Positions 10,201 through 19,545 are shown, numbered from the stretch's first letter. The stretch: DNA of 64,000 nucleotides from JACMLC01 sp963817025 (GCA_963817025.1 CAWFML010000004.1:1364001-1428000), one strand, 5' to 3'. Numbers and translations are program-made. The notes: generated from the letters alone by a model not told the origin.

Positions 10201-10841
10201 AGACGCTCCTGAGCGTTGGTAATCCGAAATTTTCACATGACGCTTATCCAAAGCTTTCCGATCTGCCTGCCGCCGAGAGAGAGGCGAAAGCGATAGCCGA
10301 GCTTTACCAATCAGCAGAGATTTTGATCGGCTGGCGCGCAGTCAAGAAGAACTTGGTTGAGGAGCTTGTTCAGGCTGATGTCTTCCACTTTGCAGGGCAT
10401 TATTTGCCCGATGAGCGAGCGCCTTTGCGCTCCAAATTGCTGCTGACTGACGCGAGCAAAGATATCGTGGATACGGAGGAGGGGAGTCTCGATGTCTTTG
10501 AGGTCATGCAACGAAAGCTCCCGCGCACGCGGCTAGTAGTTTTATCTGCCTGCGATACGGGTGTCGAGCGGTATTACAACGGTGAGGGCATGATTGGCGC
10601 GGCGCGAGCTTTTCTGGCAGCGGGCGTGCCGATAGTAGTCGGTAGCCAATGGCCCGTTGATTCCGACACCGCAGCCGAACTGATGATTCACTTCCATCGT
10701 TATCGTAAAAGTCAAGGTTTATCAACTGCTGAAGCCCTGCGCCGCGCACAACTGGATATGCTCAATGGGCCTGAGGCGCGACTCCGCCATCCGTATTACT
10801 GGGCGGCATTTCAGCTGATTGGCGGCTACGCTAACTTCTAA
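7257..10841 (+). CDS. Membrane protein: anti-sigma-like N-terminus, TPR array, CHAT caspase-fold peptidase
   Basis: The 1194-residue product has a helical N-terminal domain (about 12-95, LRQYLLGQLTEADVEQVELR) like those of anti-sigma proteins that lack the zinc motif. One membrane helix lies at about 111-134 (YLPIAACLLLLIGLGTW). TPR-type repeats run from about 195 to 790. The C-terminal CHAT domain is intact: His1048 in FHFAGH and Cys1099 in LSACDTG, followed by MIGAARAFLAAGVP and VGSQWPVDSD. Predicted topology puts the N-terminus inside, to hold the sigma factor, and the TPR-CHAT part outside. CHAT domains are caspase-like cysteine proteases often tied to signalling or conflict systems. It follows the ECF gene closely and is followed by two unknown genes on the same strand. 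Confidence 0.9.
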   Translation: MSGHKSGAFTIVQEEQHILRQYLLGQLTEADVEQVELRLLTDTGYAEELDIIVNELIDQYVEKELSKEELQRFEEYFLNSPHRQHKLRFALALKKRKSELNSNKAHSGRWLRLYLPIAACLLLLIGLGTWRAFFYQSDIAKGLASLNDAYREQRPVEARMSGLNYAPVITTRGEQIKIDFVARDRAGRLLLNAVAENPGPESHQALGKFYLTERDFDKAIDQFEKGLSQAPNSAQLHSDLGAALFEKGKEAKLRGESGQALTLLGRGLEHINKALQLSPKLLESLYNKALILQYMMLSAQAREAWQKYLEQDPNSNWSEEATRNIRLIDEQKTAAKSAPQVLSDFLSAYRNNENERAWQVLSQSKEMITGTMIPFQLARQFLDAEAGDGKEAGDILPAFLYAGQLEQKKTGDLYVSELARFYSSTTQEQRRVLRQAQAELDNGYQSSLQANFVQALDQFERAKKLFAAAGNIWEERLTEYWMGYSYCQLDQIMKSNLVLESLVQFCKPRGYKWLSAQALCWLAVNHDSLSNYSTAIKYNLRALAIAQEISDTYNTQKLLTQVANAYRQLGEAREALAFLYQSLLLNDSYYVSKRQRWRNMMYTTESLHALKLYAAAAAFGREELRLSQDELKDAKLSHTSYLHLSLIYGALQDYQEAFRLIDLSMKLTGAFLEDSVRQRFLADATTQQAHLKRQAGDYAQATESYNKAIEAYDRMEFDIGNYNAHKGRLLCHLALGNDQSAEAELQTLLTLFEQHRNTILEEKNRNSFFDAEQSVYDLAIDFAYSRSRDPVRAFDYAEVSRARSLLDLINNKATFAQSKAEYDVSFKNASQPKPLHLIQSRMPEHMQLVQYAVLQDKLLIWVISNSRFKVEEKAIGAEELNAKVQQYVHQLINNRSDSAASSRLAGELYAILISPIEHLLEPGQQLCIVPDKGLNYLPFASLVSPHTGKRLLSDFTLMFAPSATVWELQSEVARQKQQLGEETLLSVGNPKFSHDAYPKLSDLPAAEREAKAIAELYQSAEILIGWRAVKKNLVEELVQADVFHFAGHYLPDERAPLRSKLLLTDASKDIVDTEEGSLDVFEVMQRKLPRTRLVVLSACDTGVERYYNGEGMIGAARAFLAAGVPIVVGSQWPVDSDTAAELMIHFHRYRKSQGLSTAEALRRAQLDMLNGPEARLRHPYYWAAFQLIGGYANF

Positions 10842-10885
10842 CAGGCCGCCGTGTGTAGGTCGAAATATCATTTGGAGGGAAAACA

Positions 10886-11824
10886 ATGCCTGTCAACCCA
10901 AAATTGTTTACAGATGTGCCACCCAATCACAGAAATGCGTTTGCCACTATCATCCTCAAAGGCCTGGCTATTGGCTGCTTTCCGTTCGCGGAGGGTGCTG
11001 CGCGCGCGGATCGTTGCGAAGTCGGCATCGTGCCTGCCCCGCGTCACAGGCCGCGTCTCTTCATTTTTCGTGTCCGGCAGGACGGAAGCTGTGAATCGGG
11101 ATACGGCAAAACCGGCGAAGTTCCTCTCACGCGGGAGCAGAGGTTAATAGAGATTGCACCTGTAGGTATCAAGAATGAGGGAGTGCTGGCCTACGCAAAA
11201 GGGCCGAAGCAGCTTAACTATAACCTATACCAGCCTGAGGACATGAGGCGCGTCTTTGATTTGGAGGGAGATGATTGGGATACAAAGCGCATTGAAATTA
11301 AAGTTAGAGAGACTGAGCAATTCCCTTCTAAGCTGCTGCTTATCAGGAATGCTGTTTTCTACACTTCGGAACGAAGTAAAGGAACAGCCAAGCGAATAAA
11401 TCAGCTTAACCTATCACAAGCGCGTCAGTTTGGGAATATCGGAATTTCTCTTGGGGCTGACATCTTTCGTGGCGATGGGTTGCAGATTTCATTCAACACA
11501 GGTAATGCCATTTACCTCCCTAATCAGAGACGGCAAGGGATTACTCACTGGATATATGTAACCAACTTCCGTCCCGATCAGGAACTGCCCGATACGGACT
11601 CAGCGCAAAAGCCCTATATGAACTCAGCGCACCAGACGGATTTCCTTATGTATTACGATTTCATTGATACTATACCTCCTAAGTATGACTTGCAGGTAGA
11701 CACTATAGGTGTTGAGGCCCCGGCGGGGCCGTGTGATCTGATAGATAAATCTTTAAGCCCGCGCACACTTTGTAACATAGTGTGGTTAAGTCAAACCGAA
11801 AATCTGCCGGAACCGAAACAATGA
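10886..11824 (+). CDS. Unknown protein downstream of the CHAT gene
   Basis: TGGAGGG precedes the ATG at 10886 at good spacing. The 312-residue product has a weakly hydrophobic segment at about 20-40 ending AARA, which may be a signal sequence, although the preceding 17 residues are not typical. The rest is a mixed alpha/beta sequence with no motif I know; Trp, Tyr and Asn are frequent (THWIYVTNFRPDQELP). It lies 44 bases after the CHAT gene and overlaps the next small gene by ATGA, so it is probably part of the sigma-CHAT operon. It could be the target of the CHAT peptidase (inference only). Confidence 0.7.
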   Translation: MPVNPKLFTDVPPNHRNAFATIILKGLAIGCFPFAEGAARADRCEVGIVPAPRHRPRLFIFRVRQDGSCESGYGKTGEVPLTREQRLIEIAPVGIKNEGVLAYAKGPKQLNYNLYQPEDMRRVFDLEGDDWDTKRIEIKVRETEQFPSKLLLIRNAVFYTSERSKGTAKRINQLNLSQARQFGNIGISLGADIFRGDGLQISFNTGNAIYLPNQRRQGITHWIYVTNFRPDQELPDTDSAQKPYMNSAHQTDFLMYYDFIDTIPPKYDLQVDTIGVEAPAGPCDLIDKSLSPRTLCNIVWLSQTENLPEPKQ

Positions 11825-12045
11825 CCCACGATTTTCAGGCGGATGCTAGTTTAGATAGTGTCCTAGACTTAGATTCTCGCTTATGTTTCTTAGCACAGTA
11901 TGTCGGCGGGATAAACGTGTCAGAGGCCAAGAGTTATTACTTCCTTTCTTTCAACGCCAACTGCAATTGTTTAGCCTGTAATAAGTCTGCGAACCCCACC
12001 GCACCGGAGCAACAAAATGGTGCTGTAGAGCGGCCTAAACCCTAG
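11821..12045 (+). CDS. Small unknown protein, translationally coupled
   Basis: This 74-residue frame starts at the ATG that overlaps the stop of the preceding gene (ATGA at 11821-11824), the usual sign of translational coupling. The product has four Cys, three of them clustered (NCNCLACN), and no predicted membrane helix. A longer in-frame start at 11782 would lie inside the previous gene and is less likely. No family is recognised. Position makes it the last gene of the sigma-CHAT unit. Confidence 0.5.
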   Translation: MTHDFQADASLDSVLDLDSRLCFLAQYVGGINVSEAKSYYFLSFNANCNCLACNKSANPTAPEQQNGAVERPKP

Positions 12046-12448
12046 AAAGCACACTCCACAGCACCACACAATAGCGAGCAGGCTTTTACCACAATTTACC
12101 TGTCCCGCTATAATAAATGTTAATTCAACAATTTACATGACTCCTTCACATGGCTTGTGGCTAAGATTAGAGCGATTGAGGCATGTGTTCCCGCAGAGAT
12201 GAGCGGAGCGGCGATTCAATCAGCCTGTCCCGCCAACAAGACTGCTTCCGGTTCATCATCACTTCGGGTCGTTTAATCACAAAACAGTGCTTTCGCGGAA
12301 AGAAATAGATTAAGTTTCAATGCCGATGAGTGGCTCCAAGATTTGCCCCGTCAGCTTGCGCCATTGTCGTTTCGGAAAACTGAACCGGCAAGTGTGCGGT
12401 GTGGTGTGGTTGTTTCATGCTCTCTGGACTCTCTGCGGAAGGATACTA
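12046..12448. other. Intergenic region after the CHAT operon
   Basis: About 400 bases with no credible gene. A TATAAT at about 12110-12115 could be a -10 element reading rightward, but no matching -35 was seen. The frame of the next gene is open back to 12320, but its start at 12449 is better supported. No strong hairpin terminator was found. Confidence 0.35.
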
Positions 12449-13687
12449 ATGATGATGCGAAGAGAAGCATTTTGTCTTTTGCGTTCCGCTTCGGTCGGAG
12501 CGTGGTTGGCGGCGGCGTTGATAAGTCTCAATTTTTCTGTTGCGCCAAAGGCCAACGCAGCGATGCCCGGGATGCCCTTTGTGTCCGCCACACGTTCCCG
12601 AACGCAGCAGACCATCTCCGTCCCCCCGGACTCCCCGCGCTGGGACTTGCAAGGACAAGCCAGGGCGGCTGAATATCAAGGCCGCAAGTGCCTCTTCCTC
12701 GACGGCGGAGCAGCGGTTTTGAAGGACTTTGAAATGCGCGACGGCGTTGTCGAGATGGATGTGATAACCCCCGCAAGCCGTGGATTCTTCGGTGTTCAGT
12801 TCCGGATTGCAGGCGACGGAGCCAACGCCGAATGGGTTTATCTACGCCAGCACAAGTCCGGGCTTCCCGATGCCATGCAGTACACGCCGGTTCTCAACAC
12901 CGGCCTCAACTGGCAAATATATAACGGGCCGGACTTCACCGGCGCGGTCGATATTCCGAAAGATGTCTGGTTCCACCTGCGCCTTGAGATGGTTGGAGCG
13001 CAGGCAAAGCTCTATGTCAAAGACATGGACAAGCCCGCGCTCGTGATGAACGATCTGAAGAGCGGCGTTCAGAAAGGCCAGGTGGCGCTGGCTGTCCTGA
13101 CAGGCGCGACCTATTTCTCGAACTTTGAAATACGGACAACGCCCGATGCTGCATGGGAACGGCGACTGCCGCCGATGCCGCCGGGCACACTGACCCGGTG
13201 GAGACTCTCGCCATCGTATGATGCGCTCGGACGTAATACGGAGCGGATGCTTCCGCCCTCCGAGAGCGATGTCATACGTTGGCAGGACGTGGAGGCGGAG
13301 CCGCCCGGCTTTGTGGTCATCTATCGTTACCGCGAGGCCCCGCATCCGAGGGTTACGTTTGCGAACGACTTTTCAAAGCGTCTGGAGCCACAGCCGGGGA
13401 TGAAGGTCGTGTATGCTTTGACCAGCATTGATTCCGACCGCGAGCAGGTGAAAAAGCTTTACCTCGGCTATAGCGACGACGTGAGCGTGTTCTTGAATGG
13501 CAAGATTCTCTTCCGTGGTCGAAGCGCGCAGAATTTCCGCGACCCCGGCTTTCTTGGCATCATCAACCCGGAGAACGACGCCGTCTACCTTCCATTGAAG
13601 AAGGGCCGCAATGAACTGATGCTGGCGGTCAGCGAACTCGGCGGGGGATGGGGATTTATTTGCCGCTTAGCGGACTTGGAAAACTGA
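12449..13687 (+). CDS. Exported laminin-G/concanavalin-like domain protein
   Basis: Start chosen at 12449 (first of three consecutive ATGs), with GGAAGGA upstream. A signal peptide of about 38 residues follows (ending APKANAA). The next 190 residues resemble the beta-sandwich of 3-keto-disaccharide hydrolase/LamG-type domains: VVEMDVITPASRGFFGVQFRI, EWVYLRQHKSG, WFHLRLEMVGAQAKLYV, then YFSNFEI. The C-terminal 160 residues look like a second beta-rich module containing DVSVFLNGKILFRG, as in carbohydrate-binding domains. Enzyme activity cannot be claimed. It stands alone between the CHAT operon and a repeat element. Confidence 0.7.
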   Translation: MMMRREAFCLLRSASVGAWLAAALISLNFSVAPKANAAMPGMPFVSATRSRTQQTISVPPDSPRWDLQGQARAAEYQGRKCLFLDGGAAVLKDFEMRDGVVEMDVITPASRGFFGVQFRIAGDGANAEWVYLRQHKSGLPDAMQYTPVLNTGLNWQIYNGPDFTGAVDIPKDVWFHLRLEMVGAQAKLYVKDMDKPALVMNDLKSGVQKGQVALAVLTGATYFSNFEIRTTPDAAWERRLPPMPPGTLTRWRLSPSYDALGRNTERMLPPSESDVIRWQDVEAEPPGFVVIYRYREAPHPRVTFANDFSKRLEPQPGMKVVYALTSIDSDREQVKKLYLGYSDDVSVFLNGKILFRGRSAQNFRDPGFLGIINPENDAVYLPLKKGRNELMLAVSELGGGWGFICRLADLEN

Positions 13688-13780
13688 GCTTGCCTGAGGT
13701 CAACGCCCGGCAAGGGATGCAATGTTCTGTTAGCCGGAAATAACGTCGCACCGTTCGTTTCAGAGAGCGCATAGTTTCTA

Positions 13781-14023
13781 AGAAGCTGTTTTAAAAAAAG
13801 CCCTGAAAGGGCGCAATGTAATAGCCTGTGGCATCGCCACAGTCAGCACGCCCATGTAAATAACAAGCCCTGAAAGGGCGCAATAAATTATTACGCCCTT
13901 TCAGGGCTTGGAATTATCCTCATGACTCGATACCTGTGGCGTTGCCACAGGCTATTACATGCCGCCCCTTCGGGGCTTTCACAGACTTTTTCAGGGCTTT
14001 CACAGACTTTTCAAACAGCTTCT
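13781..14023. repeat. Miniature inverted-repeat element, family A, copy 1
   Basis: Ends are inverted copies (AGAAGCTGTTTTAAAA at left, TTTTCAAACAGCTTCT at right). Inside are several AAGCCCTGAAAGGGCG-type palindromes and the inverted pair AATAGCCTGTGGC/GCCACAGGCTATTA. It carries no gene. Three relatives lie at 21958-22152, 25204-25447 and 42815-43033. Its right end reaches the stop codon of the neighbouring leftward gene. Confidence 0.8.
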
Positions 14024-16813
14024 AAGGCACGAACGCCGCTGGAACCGGCTGGTCGTTAGCCGTTCCGAACTGCACGGCAGCGAATCCTTGCTGCGAACGA
14101 AGCAGATACCAAACTCCGTCTCGATAAACTGCAATGTCGGTCTTTCCGTCGCCGTCATAATCCGCCGCAACCGGAATGTCCGACGCGAGGCCAAACTGGG
14201 CCGCATGAAAACCTTGCGTGCTTCCTAAAACATACCACACGCCGGAACGATACACGGCTTGGTCGGCTTTGCCGTCGCCATCGTAATCCCCGACGGTCGG
14301 CTTATCAGAAGCAAGACCAAACTGCGCGGCTGTAAAACCCGCCGTTGAACGAAGCAGATACCAAACGCCATCACGATAAACTGCAAAATCGGTTTTACCG
14401 TCGCCGTCATAATCTGCCGGAACCGGCTTATCTGTTGAAACACCAAACTGCATGGCTTGAAATTGATTGCTGGCTAAATTAAGCGTATGCCAGATACCGT
14501 TGCGGAACACAGCAAGTTCGGCTCTTCCATCGCCAGTGTAATCCGCCGGAACAGGTTTATCGCCTGCTTGCCCGAATTGATTGGCATTAAAACCGCCGTT
14601 TGAACTATTAAGCCAGTACCAGAATCCGTCACGGAAAACTGCGACATCGGTTTTGCCGTCTCCGTCATAATCAGCCGGAGCTAAAGCGTCCGCGGCAAGT
14701 CCGAAATTAGTTGCGACAACGTTTTGATTCGAGCTGTTGAGCGTGTACCAAGTTCCGTTGGCAGGTCTGTAAACCGAGACATCCGTTTTTCCATCGCCGT
14801 CGAAATCGGCAGGCGCTTTATTCGGGACAGGTGATGAATCACCGAAAACCGTAAAACGAAATGCCTGTGTGACCGAGAATCCGTTTGCCGCGCCAGCATC
14901 GGTGATGTACCACCGCCCGTAAAAAGTTTGCCCGATCAAAGCCGGATTGTTCGGAATCGGCACGCTGAACGAGCCGAAACCGTTTCCGCTGCCGCTGCCA
15001 GAAAGATTAACTGAAACGTGCGCCAACGACCCGCTCGCAGGAATTGACGGGCCAGACTCCCGGATCGTTTGCATCAATCACCAGAACGGCTTGCGCGCCG
15101 CCCAAAGCACTCGACACGGCAACGGTAAAGCTCGGATTTCCGGCGAGCGGTGGCTCAATGGCGATTGCTTGCGGAATGAATGTTGCCCGAACCGGCGCGC
15201 CCTGTTCCGGTGATGACGGGAACGCGATTTGATTCGGTATAAAGCTGCGGTCGGTCAAAGGGCGGCAGCTCATCTCTGACGCGCGGGTCGGTCAACGGGC
15301 GTTTTAAAAAGGCGACGAGATCGGCTTTTTGCCCATTGGTTAAATTAAGCGGGCGAACGCGCGGGTCTTTGTTCGGCGCGTTAAAATCGCCGCCGCGATT
15401 GTAAAACTCGACTACTTCTTCGAGCGTCGCAAACCTGCCGTTGTGCATGTACGGCCCGCGCAGCTCGGCGTTACGCAAACCCGGAGTTTTGAATTCCGCG
15501 CGGTCGTTAACACTTCCGGTCACAATTTCGCGCCCGATGTCTTCTACCTGCGGTCGGACGCCGATGTTATGAAAGTTTTGATCCGAAAGGAGCGGGCCGC
15601 CGTGACAGAAGCTGCAATTAGCCTGAACGTAAATTTCGCGCCCTCTGTCTTCCTGCGCCGTCAGCGGTTCAATCGCTGAAGCATATCTGTCTAGCGGAGC
15701 GCGGTCGGAAAACAACGTTCGTTCGTGCGTGGCGATAGCCATCGCAATCCGCGCCGGGGTCACTTCAGGCGAACCGAAAGCATCCTCAAACAGCTCTGGG
15801 TAAGTCCGCCCGTCAATCCATTCGGCGAGCGACGGCGGAATGTTTGTGGCGAGCGCGAGCGGCTTCGCCACGGAAATTTGAGTTGCCACCTGCGTCCAGT
15901 TTCGATTGCCGTGTCCCATTTCGGCAGAGGAAACCGGCGGCCCTAAAATCTGGCTTTCGAGCGATGCCCACTCCGTCAGCAGAACCGCGTTGGTTAGCGG
16001 GTCTCGAAAAATGTTTGACGCGCGACCATCCCAGAATAAGCCGTTAAAAGCTAAACCGGCATTTAAATATGACGGGGATTTTCTCGGCGTGACCTGCTCA
16101 TTAAATCCGAAACTGTTTGACGGCGAGTAAGTCCCGTCCAGATTGTTGAGCGGCACGCCGGGCGAGCCGAAAACATCGTCGGGCGTGTTAAAAGCGTTAT
16201 CAAAACCCGGATTTCTTGAGCGCGTGTTATTGACGATAGTTCGCGGGTCGGAACCGCCCTCGCCCGGTCGGTGACAGGTTCCGCAGGAAACCGTCAGAGT
16301 CGAAGAAAGCTGTTCGTCCCAGAAAAGAGCTTTGCCGAGAGCGGCTTTGGCTGCCGTGACAGGATTTCCGGCAGGCGCAGGCGGCGGAGATAAAGGCGAA
16401 AAAATTTCGTTATTAAAGCTTCCGACGGCGCGCAAGCCCTGATCGGAGTTGCTCAAACTGCTGTTCGAGCCGTTGTTCTCAGCGCGCACCCAGTAAAAAT
16501 AGTTTTGACTGGCTTGAGCCGTCGTGTCGAAAAAATAGTTGGCGGCGGTCGTTCCGACTTCCGTGGCGGACGATGCGTTGCTGCCGGTGCTGCGGAAAAT
16601 CCTGTACAGCGTCGCTCCGCGCGCGGCGCTCCACATGACGCTGACTTTATCTGCATAATCTCCGTCCGAAGCCGAGACCCCGGTCGGGGCGGAAAGCATC
16701 GCGCCTCCGGCAAGATTTCTACCGGCTGAAGATGTCGTAAACCACTGCTGCCCGTAAAAGGCAAAGGCACTCAAGATAAAGAATAATAGAACGAACCGTT
16801 TTAAGCGCAGCAT
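14022..16813 (-). pseudogene. Di-haem cytochrome c peroxidase (MauG family) with FG-GAP tail, broken by two frameshifts
   Basis: Start placed at 16813 (signal/anchor MLRLKRFVLLFFILSAFAF). A longer frame back to 16996 runs into a repeat and is unlikely. After a fibronectin-III-like domain, two haem motifs are visible: CGTCH and CSFCH, plus the family features GLFWDGRA and GPYMHNGRF. The frame breaks near 15235 (…LYTESNRVP continues as NQIAFPSSPEQ in the next frame) and again near 15060 (…LVIDANDPG continues as SGPSIPASGSLAH). The third frame encodes seven FG-GAP/VCBS repeats ending AAFVP. Read together these give one exported protein of about 930 residues. Bacterial CcpA/MauG enzymes reduce peroxide in the periplasm. 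Whether the shifts are real or assembly errors cannot be decided here. Confidence 0.8.
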
Positions 16814-16962
16814 TCGATTAATGTTTCCTGACAAACTATTTCCCTGTGAATTGAGTTTCTGAAAACGAGCTTGAAAAATTACCGGAAGGCGTCCGCGGGT
16901 CGAATTACCAAAGCGGCGCTTGATTATACAATCAAGCCTGCGAAAAGCTAAAGCCGCAGAGA

Positions 16963-17168
16963 GTAGTGTGTCAATTTGAAGTTGATGAGTCGTCAATCGT
17001 AAATTGAGCGCGGAAGAGAGCTAGATTCTCCCGCAAAGGCGCTGGTGGCGCAAAGAGAAGCACGCCAAGAGCGAATGGCATTCAAACCTTTGCGGTCTTC
17101 CTCTGCGCCTTTGCGCCTTTGCGCGAACATGTCTTTATTCTTCGCTATTTTTGAAGCTGACCCGCTAC
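16963..17168. repeat. Miniature inverted-repeat element, family B, copy 1
   Basis: Outer inverted ends are GTAGTGTGTCAATTTGAAG and, on the right, the reverse of GTAGCGGGTCAGCTTCAA. Inside is a long imperfect palindrome built from CGCAAAGGCG and its complement CGCCTTTGCG. It fills most of the 477-base gap between the divergent peroxidase and delta-60 genes. No coding capacity. Confidence 0.75.
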
Positions 17169-17290
17169 CCCGCAGAGTTTAAATGGCCTCCGGTGATACG
17201 GCGGGAAGATTTTTTCCGCGTTACCAGATGAGCAATCAAGAAGGGCGCTTCGACGCAATTTTGCGAGAGATCATTGGAGGAGAGCACGAA

Positions 17291-19489
17291 ATGTTTATCC
17301 CATATAAAGCAAATCATATCTTTCGATTCTTACTCAGAGGCGTGATAGAGAAACAGAGCCGCAGGCAAAACCGCACCTTCGGCGTAGTTGTCGCCGCCGG
17401 TCTGGCGATGTGGATGACAGCCTCCGCGCTGGCCGCACCGGCAGACCTCGACACGACCTTTGGCACGGGCGGCAAGGTGACGACCAACTCTGCGAGCAGT
17501 TCTGAAGAAGCGCGTGCCGTCGTCATTCAACCCGATGGCAAGATAGTGGCCGTGGGCCATCAGAGCGCAGGTTTCGGTTCTGACTTCGTGGTCATGCGTT
17601 ACAACACGGACGGCTCGCCGGACACGTCATTTAGCGGCGACGGTATGGCGAGCACGACGATTCTGAGCGGCGAGGATACAGCATATGCGGTCGCGCTTCA
17701 GCCTGACGGCAAAATTGTCGTGGCAGGTCAAACGGTCAACGGCATGGGCGGCGACTTGGCGGTCGTGCGCTACAACCCTGACGGCTCGCTCGATACTTCG
17801 CTTGACGGCGACGGGATTGCCACGACATCCATCGTCAGCGGATATGACCTGGCATTTGCAGTAGCGATTCAGCCAGACGGCAAAATCGTCGCCGCAGGCA
17901 GCGCGACCACGGGTAGCGACAGCGACTTCGTCATCGTTCGCTTTAATCCAAACGGCTCGCTCGATACTTCGTTCGACACGGACGGCAAAGTGACCACATC
18001 CTTTTCCGAAGGTATTGACGAAGCTTATGCAGTCGCCATTCAAAGCGACGGCAAGATCGTCGCCGTCGGTTACGCGAGCCTGCAATCGGGCCTTGATTTC
18101 GCTATCGCACGCTATAACACGAACGGCTCGCTCGATACCTCGTTCGACACGGATGGCAAAGTAACTACAGGGATTTTTGATAGCTCGGATCAGGCTCAGG
18201 CGGTCGCCATCCAGCCTGACGGCAAGATCGTCGTCGCCGGACAGACTTTCACGAATGGCGTTTTAAGTTTTGCGCTGGCGCGTTATCACAAGAACGGCTC
18301 GCTCGACACCTCGTTCGATACGGACGGCAAAACATCCACCGCTATCCTCGGCAACAATGACGTAGCTTTTGCTGTCGCCGTGCAGCCTGACGGCAAGATC
18401 GTCGCCGCAGGCAGCGCGGGCACAGGCACAGAGTTTGACTTTGGAGTGGCGCGCTATAACGCCAATGGCTCTCTGGACACTTCGTTCGATACGGACGGCA
18501 AACTGTCCACGAAATTCACCAACGACTTCGACGGCATTTTCGGCGCGGCCATACAGCCCGACGGGCGCATCGTGACCGCCGGGTTCGCCACCAACAACGG
18601 GGTCAGAAACTTTGCGCTGGTGCGCTACATTGGCGATGCCAGATTAAACCGCACAGCCAACTTCGACGCCGATGGCAAGACGGACATCGCTATCTGGAAC
18701 CCGGCCAACGGGTTCTGGTATGTTCTCAACAGCAGCAACAACTTGCCGCGCACGCCCGTCCAGTGGGGCAACAGCACGCTCGGCGATAAGGCCGTTCCCG
18801 GCGACTATGACGGCGACGGCAAAACCGACCTCGCAGTCTGGCGCGAGAGCACGGGCCACTGGTATATCCTACGCAGCGGCAGCGGCAGCACGCAGGTCAT
18901 CCAATGGGGCCTTGCCGGAGATAAACCCGTGCAGGGTGATTACGACGGAGACGGCAAAACTGATGCGGCAGTGTTCCGTCCCTCGACAGGCGCGTGGTAT
19001 GTCCTCCAGAGCAGCGACAATTCCCTGTCCGCGAGAAGTTGGGGAGCGAATGGCGACCAGCCGGTCGCGGCTGATTATGACGGCGACGGCGCAACGGACA
19101 TCGCAGTCTGGCGCGCAAGCACTGGCTACTGGTACATCATCACCAGCCGCGACAGTTTTGTGCGCTTGAGTTACTGGGGCAAACCCGGCGACAAGCCTGT
19201 GCCTGCTGATTACGATGGCGATGGCCGCGTTGATGTGGCTATCTTCCGTCCATCTGAGGGCAACTGGTACATACGCCTGTGGTCAGGCGGCATAGTCACA
19301 AATAAATGGGGTCTTGCGACGGATGTGCCAGCGCCTGCTGACTACGACGGAGACAAAAAGGCAGACATCGCCATCTATCGCCCCACGCAGATGAGCTGGT
19401 ACATCAACCAGAGCGCGACCAACACTGTGCGACACGAAAATCTGGGCCAGCCGGGCGTGCCTGTCCCCGCTGCTTATCTCCTGCAATAA
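17291..19489 (+). CDS. Exported delta-60 repeat protein with FG-GAP/VCBS tail
   Basis: Start chosen at 17291: TTGGAGGAGAG is upstream and an atypically long signal peptide ends MTASALAAPADLD. About eight delta-60 repeats of roughly 52 residues follow (pattern AVAIQPDGKIVAAG … FDFGVARYNANGSLDTSFD). Then come about six FG-GAP/VCBS repeats (DYDGDGKTDLAVW, WYILRSGS), which are beta-propeller units with calcium-binding DxDGDGxxD loops. The protein is probably secreted or on the cell surface; its role is unknown. A close architectural relative is encoded at 45871-48069 on the other strand. Confidence 0.85.
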   Translation: MFIPYKANHIFRFLLRGVIEKQSRRQNRTFGVVVAAGLAMWMTASALAAPADLDTTFGTGGKVTTNSASSSEEARAVVIQPDGKIVAVGHQSAGFGSDFVVMRYNTDGSPDTSFSGDGMASTTILSGEDTAYAVALQPDGKIVVAGQTVNGMGGDLAVVRYNPDGSLDTSLDGDGIATTSIVSGYDLAFAVAIQPDGKIVAAGSATTGSDSDFVIVRFNPNGSLDTSFDTDGKVTTSFSEGIDEAYAVAIQSDGKIVAVGYASLQSGLDFAIARYNTNGSLDTSFDTDGKVTTGIFDSSDQAQAVAIQPDGKIVVAGQTFTNGVLSFALARYHKNGSLDTSFDTDGKTSTAILGNNDVAFAVAVQPDGKIVAAGSAGTGTEFDFGVARYNANGSLDTSFDTDGKLSTKFTNDFDGIFGAAIQPDGRIVTAGFATNNGVRNFALVRYIGDARLNRTANFDADGKTDIAIWNPANGFWYVLNSSNNLPRTPVQWGNSTLGDKAVPGDYDGDGKTDLAVWRESTGHWYILRSGSGSTQVIQWGLAGDKPVQGDYDGDGKTDAAVFRPSTGAWYVLQSSDNSLSARSWGANGDQPVAADYDGDGATDIAVWRASTGYWYIITSRDSFVRLSYWGKPGDKPVPADYDGDGRVDVAIFRPSEGNWYIRLWSGGIVTNKWGLATDVPAPADYDGDKKADIAIYRPTQMSWYINQSATNTVRHENLGQPGVPVPAAYLLQ

Positions 19490-19545
19490 GAAGGCTCGCG
19501 CGGGCCTTGCTCTTACACGGCTGGCGTTCACCGGGCGCTTTAGAA

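Noticed and set aside
13781..14023. CRISPR array from repeated AAGCCCTGAAAGGGCG units
   Set aside because: Spacing is irregular, units are inverted as well as direct, there are no unique spacers of constant length, and no cas genes are present.
16814..16996. Longer peroxidase start at 16996
   Set aside because: It begins inside a family B repeat; the signal sequence starts at 16813.
17627..18085. Long minus-strand frames opposite the delta-60 and FG-GAP repeats
   Set aside because: They are shadows caused by repeat composition; no ribosome binding sites or known motifs.
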